In this document: one piece after another, positions 1 to 10,831 of the stretch
Numbering within the stretch: the stretch's first letter is position 1
Layout: each line of letters starts with the position of its first letter
NCBI GenBank assembly: GCA_010015675.1
Contig: ML977006.1
Span: forward strand, 99,875 to 163,874
Direction: 5' to 3'
From: Byssothecium circinans
Lineage: Eukaryota > Ascomycota > Dothideomycetes > Pleosporales > Massarinaceae
DNA length: 64,000 nucleotides
The notes under the pieces: generated by a model
Seen by the model: the letters and a program-made list of their open reading frames with translations, nothing else
Told to the model about the DNA's origin: nothing
The model's database searches: none
Made by a program: the position numbers and the translations under genes

Positions 1-235
1 TATATAGTTTATTACTAACGTTTAGCTATATATCTATAGTATAAGGTAGGTTTTAGCTACTAATACTTTATAGGTTAATAACTATTTTATTACGTCAGCT
101 AAGGCTATAAAAATTTAATAGCTATTAGATTATATATATATCTATCTAGGTTTAAAATTTCAAAAGAAAATATTAAAGTTTGGCTTTGTTATTAAGATAA
201 TACTCTTTGGTTTTCGCTGCCAAGCAAAAGTGGCC
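1..235. other. AT-rich TpA-dense stretch, probable decayed repeat
   Basis: The first 235 bases are very AT-rich and full of TpA steps, unlike the GC-balanced DNA that starts near 235. There is no open frame of note. This composition is what repeat-induced point mutation leaves behind in ascomycetes, so it is probably the edge of a dead repeat. No family can be named from what is visible. Confidence 0.45.
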
Positions 236-408
236 GTCTCGGTGGTGTGGCGACGTCATTTCAAATTTTAGTGAACGGCGAGGTACCCTCAAGATGTAAA
301 GAATGTATCTATCCAGCTACAACTTCAGGCGTACCCTAGCCACGACCATTCGACCTATCATACGAGATTAATTAACAGGTACAAGTCATTCGATCTCCGC
401 TAGCCGCC

Positions 409-2096
409 TCATTTGCACATGCCGTAATTGTTCTGACTATAGAATCGTTAGTAGCAGTTTAATGGGCCTTGGAACCTGAACTTACCATCCGCTCTTACAG
501 TGGGCATCGGTAGTTCCACAGAACCCTCCGCTAGAACAGCATTGCCCACCAAATGGACCACCTGCACAGGTGAAACCTTTTGAGGCACCGCATGAGCCGT
601 CAAGTGATGGGATATTTGAGGTAATACATCCGCTCGAAAATGATGTTTGACTGCGAGTACGTTATGTTCTGACCATTTTTGCGTTGCATATCTCATGAGG
701 ATTGCTTACCAGCCTTGTGCACAATGACTGACAGTGCTGCCACAGTATCCAATAGAACTACAGCAATTGCCAAATGTACTACCTTGGCACTTCAAACCCG
801 CGCTACCACCACAGGTGCCGTCTGTAGAGATACCGGTTTGCGTTGGTGCCTTCGAAGTTGTTGTGACTGTGGAGTAGGTACCAAAGGTTTGCTGACAGTC
901 TGCACCGCAGTGTGCAGCAGTCGAGCTACAATATCTAGATGAGCTGCAGCAATCACCGAAGCTGGAGCCTTTGCATTTGTATCCCTTCGCTCCACCACAA
1001 GTGCCATCAGGGGACAGGTCCGTCGAAGTACAAGTCCCAAAGTCGCTTTGGCAACCTGATGTACAGTAACCAGCCGTAGATCCTCAGTAGCCGGAGGAGC
1101 TGCAACAATCCCCAAAGCCGGATTCCTTGCACTGATACTTGTTATTACCACCGCATGTCCCGTCTGGAGATAGAGATGGATTGGTGCAGTTGCCGAATGC
1201 GATCTGACACCCGGCGGTACAGTGGCCAGCACTCGAGCCACAGAATCCCGAAGAGCTGCAGCAGTCGCCAAAGGCCGAGCCTTTACAGCTAAATTTGTTG
1301 GTCCCTCCACAGGACCCGTCGGGACTGGTGCTGCCTGGTGTGACGGTCGATGAGGGAAGGGTGGTTGTCGTGGTGCGATCTGGAGAACCCCCTGATGGAG
1401 GGGGAGGGATGATTATTGTGCAATTGCCGTTCTGGCACTTTCCAACTCCACAAAAGTCCTCACCAGTACCGCATTTGCCGGTGATGTCGCAACAAATTCC
1501 CCATTTCCCGCCGCATTCAAGATTGTTGTGTTGAATACCGCACTTGCCATCCATGCTGTACTGATAAGGGAAGCCATTGCAGGCACCCGAGAAGCATGTT
1601 CCAGCCTCACAATCGGTTCTGTGAGAATGTGTCAGTCCAAATGTTCGAGGTGATAACGGGGGGTGTTAGTTTACACTTGATCTCCACAATTCCAAGTCTC
1701 GCCATTACAGCACTGTTTGTCGAGACCAGCGCAAGTTGCATTGCCGTGTGGCAGGCCGCACAAACCGTCGATGGCCAGTGGAGGTTGCTTCCCTGGATAC
1801 ATCTCAGTGCTGATCAATATTCTCATTGTTTGGAGGAATTGCTTACAGCCTTTAACGCAGTATACAGTGTTGGGTTTGATCGTGTCACAATCCTTGTCGA
1901 CGGTTGGGTTCAACTCGAAGAACTTCTCAACAGTAATGAGGTACTTGAGAGCTAGTTCAGTGCAAGTGTAGTAATTCACATCTCCCTGCGTTGTCGTCTC
2001 GTATCTACAAACGATGTCACCAGGTTCGGGTTCGCCATTCACACGGCGTGTGAGGAGTGCGGTTGCGACCGTGACGGTGAAGAGGCGAACAAGCAT
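409..2096 (-). CDS. secreted LysM protein with seven CBM18 chitin-binding modules, interrupted by an in-frame TGA
   Basis: Predicted extracellular chitin-binding protein. Exons 2096-1675, 1618-710, 650-486 and 436-409 close in frame (508 codons). The ATG at 2096 starts a signal peptide of about 21 residues. One LysM domain follows (about residues 26-85, YYTCTELALKY and LNPTVDKDCDTIKPNTVYCV), then seven hevein-type modules, most with a C-G...CCSSSGxCG pattern. Introns 2 and 3 cut the same Cys codon (TG|T) at the end of modules 6 and 7, so module and intron were probably duplicated together. Codon 319 (1084-1086) is TGA at a conserved Cys position of module 4; the frame stays open beyond it. 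If the stop is real, the product is 318 residues with the LysM and three full modules. LysM proteins beside group C chitinases are a known fungal arrangement, usually linked to protecting chitin or masking it. The family call is firm; whether the gene is active is not. Confidence 0.85.
1084..1086 (-). other. in-frame TGA inside CBM18 module 4
   Basis: This TGA falls where the second Cys of the CCSSSGYC motif is expected, by comparison with the neighbouring modules of the same protein. The next three modules follow in the same frame with all introns in phase. It is either a recent nonsense change or a sequencing error. Confidence 0.8.
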
Positions 2097-2780
2097 TGCT
2101 ACAACAGTGAAGCGTCTAAGTGACGGCCTGCTACACGATGCGGCTTTGTCTTGTTGTTATCCTAGACTAACTGCTGGTCTCAAAATGCTTCCCCTGCACG
2201 GAATGCTCCTGCTCGTGCCTCAATCTTACTCTCAGCCGGTGATAGCAACCCTTCGGTATACACCATCGGTTGGATTCCGGTGCTATACCCCTGCCCAATA
2301 AAGCCATATGCAGAATGCATTGATACATCCATGAGTGCCCCGCATGGCACACGTGATATGTCAGCTAGTTTCCTGTTTCGAGCACGGACCAGCCACCTTC
2401 AAGCGAACCATTTATGCGGCCAGAACAATCTTTTCACTCCGAACACAACTACGCCGCACCAAAATCTGCCTCAGTGAATTTCTCCCTGTCCTAATCCAGA
2501 CCGTACTGGTTCGCGCCGTACTGATTCACGCCTCACTAAGGTGGTTCTCGCCGTACAGGTTCGCCCCCATCACGCCGGCTTGATTCACGCCGTGCTTATT
2601 TACTCCTGCACCGCATGTCCAATTTCCTCCCTGACGGAATTTGCGTGTAATCCATCGACACACGCCGTACGGACTTACGCCCTGTTCATTCACTCCTACG
2701 CCGCATGTTCAACCCCGTGCACGAAAATTCTTCCCTGACACTGACAAGTTGACAGAGTTTCGCCCGTAATCACTCGAAAA
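2097..2780. other. divergent intergenic region with degenerate short repeats
   Basis: This gap separates the divergent LysM gene and the 216-residue gene, so both promoters should lie here. The part from about 2495 to 2715 contains loosely repeated motifs: CGCCGTAC variants followed by GATTCACGCC-like words, and two copies of an ACTCCTxCxCCGCATGT-like word about 90 bases apart. No ORF looks coding. Confidence 0.5.
2495..2715. repeat. degenerate interspersed short repeats
   Basis: GCCGTAC-like words recur near 2515, 2550 and 2664, mixed with GATTCACGCC and ACTTACGCC variants. The spacing is irregular, so this is not a clean tandem array. It may be a decayed minisatellite or clustered regulatory words upstream of the 2781 gene. 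Confidence 0.4.
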
Positions 2781-3431
2781 ATGGAACCACCCCGTATGAG
2801 GACCTTGGAGGACCGAATGCGCCAGGATATCTTCTTCCATCTGCGGTGGAACACCTTGGGCCCCTTGGAGGATATTGAAATTGCGGCTGGGCCCCATGGC
2901 CAAGAAAAATTTATCCCTTTCTTCGGCAGTTCCTACGAGAATGAGTCTATTGCTCATCCACCACTCAGCCGCGTTGAGGTGAGCATCGCCGAACTTTGGG
3001 GCAAAAGATCTCGTGATTTTGCTCCCGAAGAGTATCGTTACCAGCCACCACCTGGGCTGATCATCAACAACCATGACGATAGCCCTATTACCGTAGGGCA
3101 ATTCGTCACCGAGGTTCAATCATACTTGACGAAACACATGGACGAGATCAAGAAGGCTAAGAGCGAAATCTACGGGAAACTCGTTGAGCGAGACGGGACC
3201 GTGGTTAGGGATATTACCTACGAGCGCCCTTACCTACCCCCCGACATTAAGATCTTTTTTAGACGAATTTGGGCAAGTGGAAATGGAGACGTTGTTGTGA
3301 TTAGTGTTGTCTTGTATGCCGAGGGAGACCCTGGGCGTTCCGTGGATGAATTTTGGGCGATTCAGCTGCAATATGCTCGCATGGCGGAGCAAAAGCGCCA
3401 GGGCTATCAGGCCACTACGGCTCAGCAATAG
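2781..3431 (+). CDS. hypothetical cytosolic protein, 216 aa, between the LysM and chitinase genes
   Basis: An uninterrupted 216-residue frame with an ATG in clean context. It has no signal peptide and no membrane segment, so it is predicted to stay inside the cell, unlike both flanking genes. The N-terminal part is acidic-aromatic; the middle has an amphipathic stretch near residues 110-135 (VGQFVTEVQSYLTKHMDEIK); the C-terminal third contains a hydrophobic strand (GDVVVISVVLY) that suggests a small alpha/beta fold. I do not recognise the family. Its place between a secreted chitin-binding protein and a secreted nuclease-chitinase makes a partner or self-protection role conceivable, but nothing in the sequence proves this. 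Confidence 0.6.
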   Translation: MEPPRMRTLEDRMRQDIFFHLRWNTLGPLEDIEIAAGPHGQEKFIPFFGSSYENESIAHPPLSRVEVSIAELWGKRSRDFAPEEYRYQPPPGLIINNHDDSPITVGQFVTEVQSYLTKHMDEIKKAKSEIYGKLVERDGTVVRDITYERPYLPPDIKIFFRRIWASGNGDVVVISVVLYAEGDPGRSVDEFWAIQLQYARMAEQKRQGYQATTAQQ

Positions 3432-3697
3432 TCTGGACCAGCCCCATGCACCCTGGATTCTTTCAATGCGGCTTACTATCCGTGTGATTACCATGCGGCA
3501 CGGGACATGTTGGCAATGCTGGATTTGGGTCTGTCTGTTCGGACCGCGGACCACGGTCTGATCTGGATGACTTTATTGCATGTTTCCGTATGGGGTAGAG
3601 ACCGGACCCAGACAGAAACATATATCATGTTGATCGCACCAGTCCCCATGTATCTCAGACGCGTCTGTGGTGTACCTCACTGCCCTCACTACTCACG

Positions 3698-6600
3698 ATG
3701 CAATTTCTTCTCAATATTTTTTTGTTCGCAGGAGCCGCCCAGGCACAGTACAACCAGCGCTGGACATTCAGAAACGTTCAGAATGCTAACGGGGCATGGG
3801 TTTCAAAGGCGCAGTGGCGACCGGACAACGATTTCAGTACTCCATGGGCAGACGTTATTTTCCCATCAGGTACTATCGAGTTAGAGTAAGTCACATGGCA
3901 CGATTTCAAGGTGGACGACTCTGATACCAATTCAGATACAACTGCCACAAGATGCCCGCCATCTGCCAGAATGTTGAAAATTGGCATAACAATGCTGCAT
4001 TGTCGGCTTGGCACACGCAGAGCATGTATGCTGGCTGGTTCACCTATGATCTTAGCGCCTCTATATCAGTATTCGACCGTGGGAATGCCCGCAGGGAACA
4101 AAACTGTCCGGATCGCACATGGAAAGGCACCATCCTACATCCTCGATGTCCCGAAAACAACCAGCCCCGAGTTGTTCCGCCTCTCTATGATATGAATGGG
4201 ATAGGAGTCACGGCATTGGCACCACAGACTGGCACAGAGCTCATCCAAATCATCGCGGATGGAAGGGACAATCCCAATGTGGGTCAGCTTCAACCGTCGG
4301 GCCGTATGCATACTTGCGACGAGTTCCCACCAGCTTCTTGGATTGAAGGTGGCAATGGTATTCCAGGACAAGGCGGCCTTCCGGGGACCACTTATTGTGC
4401 TCCAATGGCATGGAAATGCGATAACGACCACGACGCCCGAGGATCGGAACAGAACTGGCAAGGATTTATACACGGAGCGCTAGGCGCCCATCTCGAAACC
4501 AGGGCAAACGCAGACGGCATGCCGTACAATGAGGACACTCCTGTAGCGTTCAGATTCCATTACGAGAGTCGCCCAAATGATCTTTGGGCTGCACGCATAG
4601 TGACAGACCGCAATGACGGGAACTACGATCAATCTGTAACTCCCGGCGCACCATTCCGCCGCAGCGAAAGAAATACCTTGCGTCCGGATATCAGTTTCAT
4701 ACCCAATGAAAATGGTACCTTAGCTATCGAGCTCTCCAACGGCGAAGTGTTCCGAACCCACGAGCGCAGAGCTATGCGCCACGCAATTGACCGAGTGAAA
4801 GACTTGAACCGAAGGAACAATAAGCCTGCTATCCACGCCAAGTCTGAAGAAAGCCTCTCCACGTTGAGAAGCGAGACCAAATCCCCTGCGTGGTAGGTTC
4901 ATCCGCAATACACTTAGAATGGAGAATTTGACTAACGTCTCTTACATTCAAGGCACATCACGGCCGAAGATGTTGACCCAGCTCTGAGCACATATGGCCT
5001 CCAAACGCAGCAAGATCCTGCTGATGCTATTGGCATCATCGAATGGAGCAAGCAGATCATCCTGGGTCAAATTGAATCGAACAACAGTACGAAAAATGGC
5101 ACTCTAGTTAACCAAACTGCAACACATATCCCCAGGCAACACCCAAGGGCACGACATGTTGACATGCCAGTATCACCTTACCGTCCTGGTCTGCAGAAGC
5201 GCGTAGATGGTCCCATACAGTGTGGTCCTGGCCAACCGTGCTTGGACGAGTCGTGCTGCAGCAAAGACGGCAAGTGTGACTACAAGCAAGCTCACTGCAG
5301 CACAGAGAACTGTCTCTCCAATTGCAACGCCAAAGCGATGTGCGGTATTGACTCAGCTGATGGGAAAACACCCTGTGGGCTCAAATTGTGCTGCTCATAC
5401 TACGGATGGTGCGGCACAGAGGATGTGCATTGCAAAGACCCAGAGCCATTGATCGGGAAGACGTAAGCTTGTTTCCGTTGCAAAAGGCCGTTTCTGAGTC
5501 TGACATGTTGTAGCCCATGCCAGCAAGGATATGGTTCCTGTGAGATTAAATCTTCGCCCTCGTGCGGTAAAGGTTCTGGCACATCCAGAGGGCGTCGAAT
5601 CGGATATTACCAGGGATGGAATACCAGGGAACGCCTCTGCGACAAGGTCTCACCCCGCCAGATCAACACTCGTGGGCTTACCCATCTTCTCTATGCATTT
5701 GCCTTCTTCCATCCCAACTCCTTCGAGATGATGCCAATGAACACCGACGACGTCCATCTTTACGGCGATTTCACTGCACTGAAGCGTAACGGACTCCAAA
5801 CCTGGATAGCAATCGGCGGTGTAAGCAATCTACCACTTTAAAGAGTCCCATTCGCTAAACATAAAAAGTGGTCATTTAACGATCCGGACACTAAGACTTA
5901 CAATGCCTACAGCGATATGGTCTCGACGGAAGCAAATCGCCGTGCCTTCATTCAGTCGCTGATCAAGTTTATGGATACGTATGGCTTTCAGGGTGCGGAC
6001 ATTGATTGGGAATATCCTGCAGAGCCGAAGCGCGGTGGCCGTAAAGAAGACACCGACAACCTTGTACTGCTCATGAAAGAGATGAAGGAACAGTTTGGTG
6101 GACGCTTTGGCAGCAGCTTAACCCTCGCCCCTGATTACTGGTATCTGCGCGGGTTTAAGCCTGCCGCCATGCAAGGTTACGTTGATTGGATGGGCTTTAT
6201 GAGGTAAAGCAGCTAGACCCAAGCTTCAAAAACGTCGCTAATCTTATTTCTAGCTATGATCTCCATGGGCCATGGGACACTGATGTCAAAACGCTGGGCT
6301 CAAAGGTACGACCTCAAACTGACATCACTGAGATCGAGAAGAACTTGAGGCCCCTCTGGTTCGATGGCGTGGATCCAGCGAAAATCGTCATGGGCCTTGC
6401 GTATTACGGGCGAACGTATACCCTCGCAGATTCAAGTTGCGGTAAGATGGGCTGCAGCTTCATCCCGGACATGGGTGGTGCCGCTGGCTTGTGTACTAAC
6501 TTCCCTGGGATTTTATCGAATCTTGAGATCAAGAGAATAATCAAAGATGAAGGTATCACTCCTTACTTCAACGAGACCGCCATGGTTAAGTACTTCACCT

Positions 6601-8345
6601 ACCAAGGGAAAAGCTGGGTCGGTTATGACGATGCTGAAACTTATGCTATGAAGGAAGCTTTTGCAGATTCTTACTGCCTCGGTGGCATTATGATCTGGTC
6701 TATTGACTTTGACGACGCGACCGGTGTAGGCTTGTGAGAGGCGAACAACTTCAAATCACCGGAGTCAGCAACCGTAATCCCCATGGCGCACACAACGGTT
6801 CCACGGGCGCAAACATTCACACTCAATCCGAATGCTGCCACTGACATTCCTCGCCTGCTCAATAGTGGAGATCAGAATCTGCCACAAGGACCGGGAGCCG
6901 ATAAGTGCGAACAATGCAGTTTCTTCCGCCTCATCACTTCGACATGCTGCGGCTTAGGTGGATCAGTCGGAAACCCGATCTTAATCCCTGCAGGTGTGCC
7001 TACCCCAATGGACATTCCATTGCCAGCTGGCTTTAGCCCTCCCCAATCGTTCAAGGACCCTGACGGAAACACTATCCCCGCAAATGAACCACTTCCTAGG
7101 GAGATCATTATACCACAGGGCACCGTTTTTTCTCAACCTTTCGTTATTGGACCGGGGACGTCACTGCGTGAGGGTGAGGGAGACGACCAAAGTTTAAACT
7201 CTTCAAACCTGGTCTGGCTATCTCCGGAAATTTGGAATGATCCAAACCCATCTGCACAATGTTTCTTCCCCTGCACTTTGGTGCTACCTCCTTACACATC
7301 CTTCACCGCTACGGTCGACTATCCACACATTACAGTCACTGAGAGCGACACTATAAAAACGACGCTTACATTCCCACCACTAACGGTTAGCTCCTGGGAT
7401 CCTACAACTATTGTTGTAGGCGGGAAGAAACCCTGTACCGGCACTGGAACAACTTCCTGCACGAGTATTGAAGACAACCACCGAACTTCCATTATCGCAA
7501 TCAGCCGATCTACCACCTGGCCAGAGGTCACATATACTTCGGGTGGTACTCGGCGCACGACCAGGCCTCCGCCGCCGACCACATCAAGCAACCCAGACGA
7601 TGGAGGTTGTTCATTCCCTTTTTGTCCGCCTCCACCGCCTAATATTTCTATTCCTCCCATTACCATTCAATTTGGCCCGCCAAAACCAACAACCACTCCT
7701 TGCGCCTGGCCAACACTCACGTGTACTCCCAAGCCCAAACCGGGACCACCAGGATCTAGTCCGAACCCTCCACCTAATGGCGGCCACATCCTTCCTCCAC
7801 CACCAAACGAGGACGACGAAGAGGAAGAAGAAGATGAGGAAGACAAGCACCAATTTTGTGCTCTGCGACCGACGAACACGAAAACTGTCGGCGTTACTGT
7901 TACCGCCACTAGCATTGAAACGGTTCCCCCGGAGCCAACAACGTCTCAGCCTCCGCCGCCTGCCAAAACACCCGATTTTGGCAAGGATCAGATAAAATGC
8001 TATGACAGCGGACAATGGACGCGGCGTGGGCGCATGATCACTGTTGCGGACCTGATCTGCGACAGCTATCTCAAGGACAGAACCCTCACCGAGAAATGGA
8101 ATCCAGGTGAGGTCAAGAGGTCTTTCGACAGGGTTGACTCCGAAGTTGTGGGGGTGAAGATTGTTGGCTTCGTCGAAGTCAACCCTGGGTCGGGCTGCGA
8201 GTGGAAAGTTGATGTGGGACAGTGCAAGACTGTGTTCAGGAAGATCATCGATGGGTGCGATCGGAATGGAGAGAATAGGAAGCAGGGCGGTCGTGTGGTT
8301 GGGGATTGTTTAACGTGGCGACTAGATCCCAACGCGGATCTGTGA
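3698..8345 (+). CDS. killer-toxin-like group C GH18 chitinase with N-terminal NucA/NucB-like nuclease region; interrupted by TGA
   Basis: Secreted multidomain protein. Exons 3698-3885, 3936-4892, 4953-5462, 5514-5820, 5869-6203 and 6254-8345 join in frame (1463 codons including one internal TGA). A signal peptide (MQFLLNIFLFAGAAQA) is followed by a region resembling NucA/NucB DNases, with CDEFPPASWIEGG at residues 190-202 and EQNWQGF at 234-240. A dibasic LQKR at 462-465 looks like a Kex2 site just before Cys-rich chitin-binding modules (about 467-560). The GH18 domain starts near 580; its motif QGADIDWE (695-702) keeps the acid Glu702 but has Gln at the first Asp position, which as I recall is common in this subgroup. 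The C-terminus has a Pro-rich linker, an acidic run and a Cys-containing end domain. TGA at 6735-6737 (codon 927) stops translation just after the GH18 domain; the frame then continues to 8345. Related chitinases (zymocin alpha/beta) bind cell-wall chitin. A nuclease-delivery role is inference. Confidence 0.8.
6735..6737 (+). other. in-frame TGA at the end of the GH18 domain
   Basis: The TGA lies 23 bases past the conserved WSIDFDDATG segment. The downstream 1.6-kb frame has coding character, including a Cys-bearing C-terminal domain. A very short intron using the overlapping GTGAGA at 6734 cannot be excluded but would be shorter than any other in the window. The base after the stop is G, so the CTA readthrough context known from fungal peroxisomal isoforms is absent. 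Confidence 0.75.
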
Positions 8346-9126
8346 ATTTCCTCGTATACGTATTTAATCTCGCTAGTAGCTTTTCCAAAGATCACGTTAT
8401 GTGTACTCCTGACTTTTGAACTACCTCAATATATTTTCCGCAGCCGACTTGCGACATATTCATAGCATCTTGGGTATTTTTACTAAAATATTTAGATGTT
8501 GGACAAAACGTAGTCTGATGAGAATTCATCGCTAAGTGGATATATGTAGTGTGCCCAGTCCAACATTAGACCCACGGTTTCATCACTGGCATCCTCAGAA
8601 AGTTTGATAGAGAGACCGATCACTGAACCGGCATACATGGCTACATAGTTGTCATCGGAATCGCGATGTAGGAATTGATACGGTTCGTCTCCACACCTAC
8701 AAGGCACCCGGCACAAGTATCGTGATATAAGAGAGCGGATACTTTGATGTGGAACACCATACCTAGGATAGTGTGAGAGAATTGCACCGTTATGGAAGTG
8801 TGGGTAAAAAATAATACGAGAGTGTTAATAGACGGATGCTACTCTTGCGCTTGGGCACCATATGGTACCTAGTCGCATTTCCCCCCACCCGCACGTTGAT
8901 TAGTTGCGTCCCATTGTTGGACAGTGGAGACCCGAGAGCAGCATGAGAAAGTGATGTATTGTGTGTCGAGCTGAGGTGCTCAGGAGAAGCGGCTATTTTG
9001 GAAGGAGCCGACGCTAGGCCAGAAGGGGAGGCTGAACCGTGCGGTACGGTTTCAATAATAGTCAGAGTCTGATTGGTTCGCTAAGGATGGTACTTATGAG
9101 TGAGGCTAAAAATTTTATTTTCTCTA
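8346..9126. other. intergenic region, nothing recognised
   Basis: This holds the 3' flank of the chitinase gene and the left flank of the transposon. A 74-codon minus-strand frame at 8492-8716 (MCRVPCRCGDEPYQF...) has no homologue I recognise and is more likely chance. No RNA gene is visible. Confidence 0.4.
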
Positions 9127-9205
9127 AGCTAGCGTACAGGGTTCCGAGCCACCCGGGGTTTCGAGCCACCCCTCAGAAATCGGCCACCCCTCAGAAAATC
9201 GTGTT
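9127..9205 (+). repeat. left terminal inverted repeat of the transposon
   Basis: These 79 bp are identical, in inverse orientation, to 10832-10910. The repeat itself contains sub-repeats: CGAGCCACCC twice and CCACCCCTCAGAAA twice, likely transposase binding sites as in other pogo-type elements. Confidence 0.95.
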
Positions 9206-9228
9206 CTCTCTCTACCCACCCTACCAAA

Positions 9229-10815
9229 ATGGACAACCGTGAAGCAGCTATACAAGCAGCTATCAGTGATCTTAATTCTGGTGTTTTTTCTAGTCAACGA
9301 GCTGCTGCAAAGGCGTACAATATCCCTCGAGCTACACTCTCTGCGCGTATACGCGGTACGCAGAGTAGCTAAACCAGCCACGTATACCAGCAGCGATTAA
9401 CTCTACAACAAGAGGAGTTTCTTGTACAATGGATCCTCAAAGAAGACGCACGAGCTTTTCCTCCCTCCCACGCGCGTACGCGAGAAATGGCGAATCAAAT
9501 CCTAAGGATGAATGGAGACAACAATCCTGTAGGTAAGCATTAGATATCCCACTTTCTTAAGCGCAACCCACGCGTCGCATCTGTTGTAGGCAGAAGGATA
9601 GAGGCTGCACGGGCTAAGGGAGCAACATAAGAGCAGCTACGCGAGTTTCTTCAGCTCTATGAGAGGCTTCGTACGGAGCTAGGTATATAGGCTGAGGATA
9701 CGTGGAATATAGATAAGACTAAGAAGGCTATAGGGGTATGTGCAAATACAAGAGTCCTTGCAGACAGCTATAAGAGTAAGGCTTATAAGCAGTTACTAGA
9801 GAATCGCGAGTGGGCGTTAATAATCGAGTGCGTATCAGCTACGGGGAAGAAACTACGCTGCGCGGTAATATTTAAGGGCCAGAGCCTACAGACTACTTAG
9901 TTTCCTACGGCAGTTCTAGACTAGCTTTACGTAACCTCATAGAACGGCTGGACATCTAATGTAATAGGGACTAAGTGGCTACAGCGTATATTTCTACCTA
10001 ATACAGCTCCCTCACGTGATTATTAGAGGATGTTAATTTTAGATAGTCACGGCAGCCACATTAGCCTAGAATTCCTATAGCTCTGCAAGCAGAATAGAGT
10101 CTAGCTTCTATTCCTACCTCCTTATTCCTCGCACGTCCTACAGCCTCTAGATCTCTTAGTTTTCTTAGTAGTAAAGAGATTCTATTAACACTAGATTCAA
10201 GAGCTATCCTACCTTAATGACGCAGCACCTATTAAAAAGGAACGCTTTATTATGGCCTACTATACAGCTAGAGAGGCAGCAATTACTAAGAGAGTTATAC
10301 GGGCTGGATGGGCTGCTGCAGGGATCTGTCTATTAAATATCGCCCGGGTAGTCAACTCCTCTTAAGTAGCTTAGAGGCCTGTTACACCACCTCGTCAGAA
10401 TTAACCTTAACCTGCTAAGAGCTATCTCTCTACCCCCCGCGGCCCTCGTGATCTCTTTGTAGCTTAGAGAGAGCTCTATAGGAATGAGAGTATTAGCCGT
10501 AAGACTCACCAGCTCTTCTACAAAGCAGGCAAAGCTATTACACATGCAAACATACGGGCAGCAGAGCTAGAAGCAGAGAATAAAAGACTACATAGTTAAC
10601 TTGAGGCTCTTAAGCCTTAGCAGCCACGGAAGAGAATTCGAATAGACCCAAATTAACGCTTTGCAGATATAGATACAATCATGGTAGCAAAACAGGCAGC
10701 AGATCTTTTAGCGTTACAAAACAACGACAAAGCAGCAGAAAAAGAAGTAGAGAGAGCAGCAACTGAAGCAGCAGCTAAAACTCTTCAATCTATGTGTACA
10801 GAGTGGCAATTGTAA
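9229..10815 (+). pseudogene. transposase pseudogene (pogo/Fot1 type)
   Basis: From ATG 9229 the frame runs 529 codons to TAA 10815 without an insertion or deletion but with about twenty internal stops, all TAA or TAG. Family comparison suggests most sit where Trp, Gln or similar codons are expected (for example before ISHFLKRNPRV and in RDY-stop-RMLILD). CpA to TpA change on either strand turns CAA, CAG and TGG into TAA or TAG, so the pattern fits RIP and not random decay. The gene cannot make an active enzyme. Confidence 0.9.
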
Positions 10816-10831
10816 CTAGGTTGATAGAATA

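Noticed and set aside
1084..1086. TGA at a conserved Cys position as a selenocysteine codon
   Set aside because: Cys-to-TGA is the classic pattern, but ascomycetes lack the selenocysteine machinery, the protein is a structural chitin-binding repeat, and the nearby chitinase TGA is not at a Cys position.
1084..6737. RIP as the cause of the two TGA codons
   Set aside because: RIP makes TAA and TAG from CAA, CAG and TGG. These are single TGA changes in GC-balanced genes without other RIP traces.
6735..6740. Programmed TGA readthrough of the peroxisomal type
   Set aside because: The stop is followed by GAG, not CTA, and there is no peroxisomal signal at the downstream end.
6734..6775. A mini-intron that removes the chitinase TGA
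   Set aside because: GTGAGA overlaps the stop, but any acceptor nearby gives an intron under 45 nt without a branch point and breaks the in-frame continuity.
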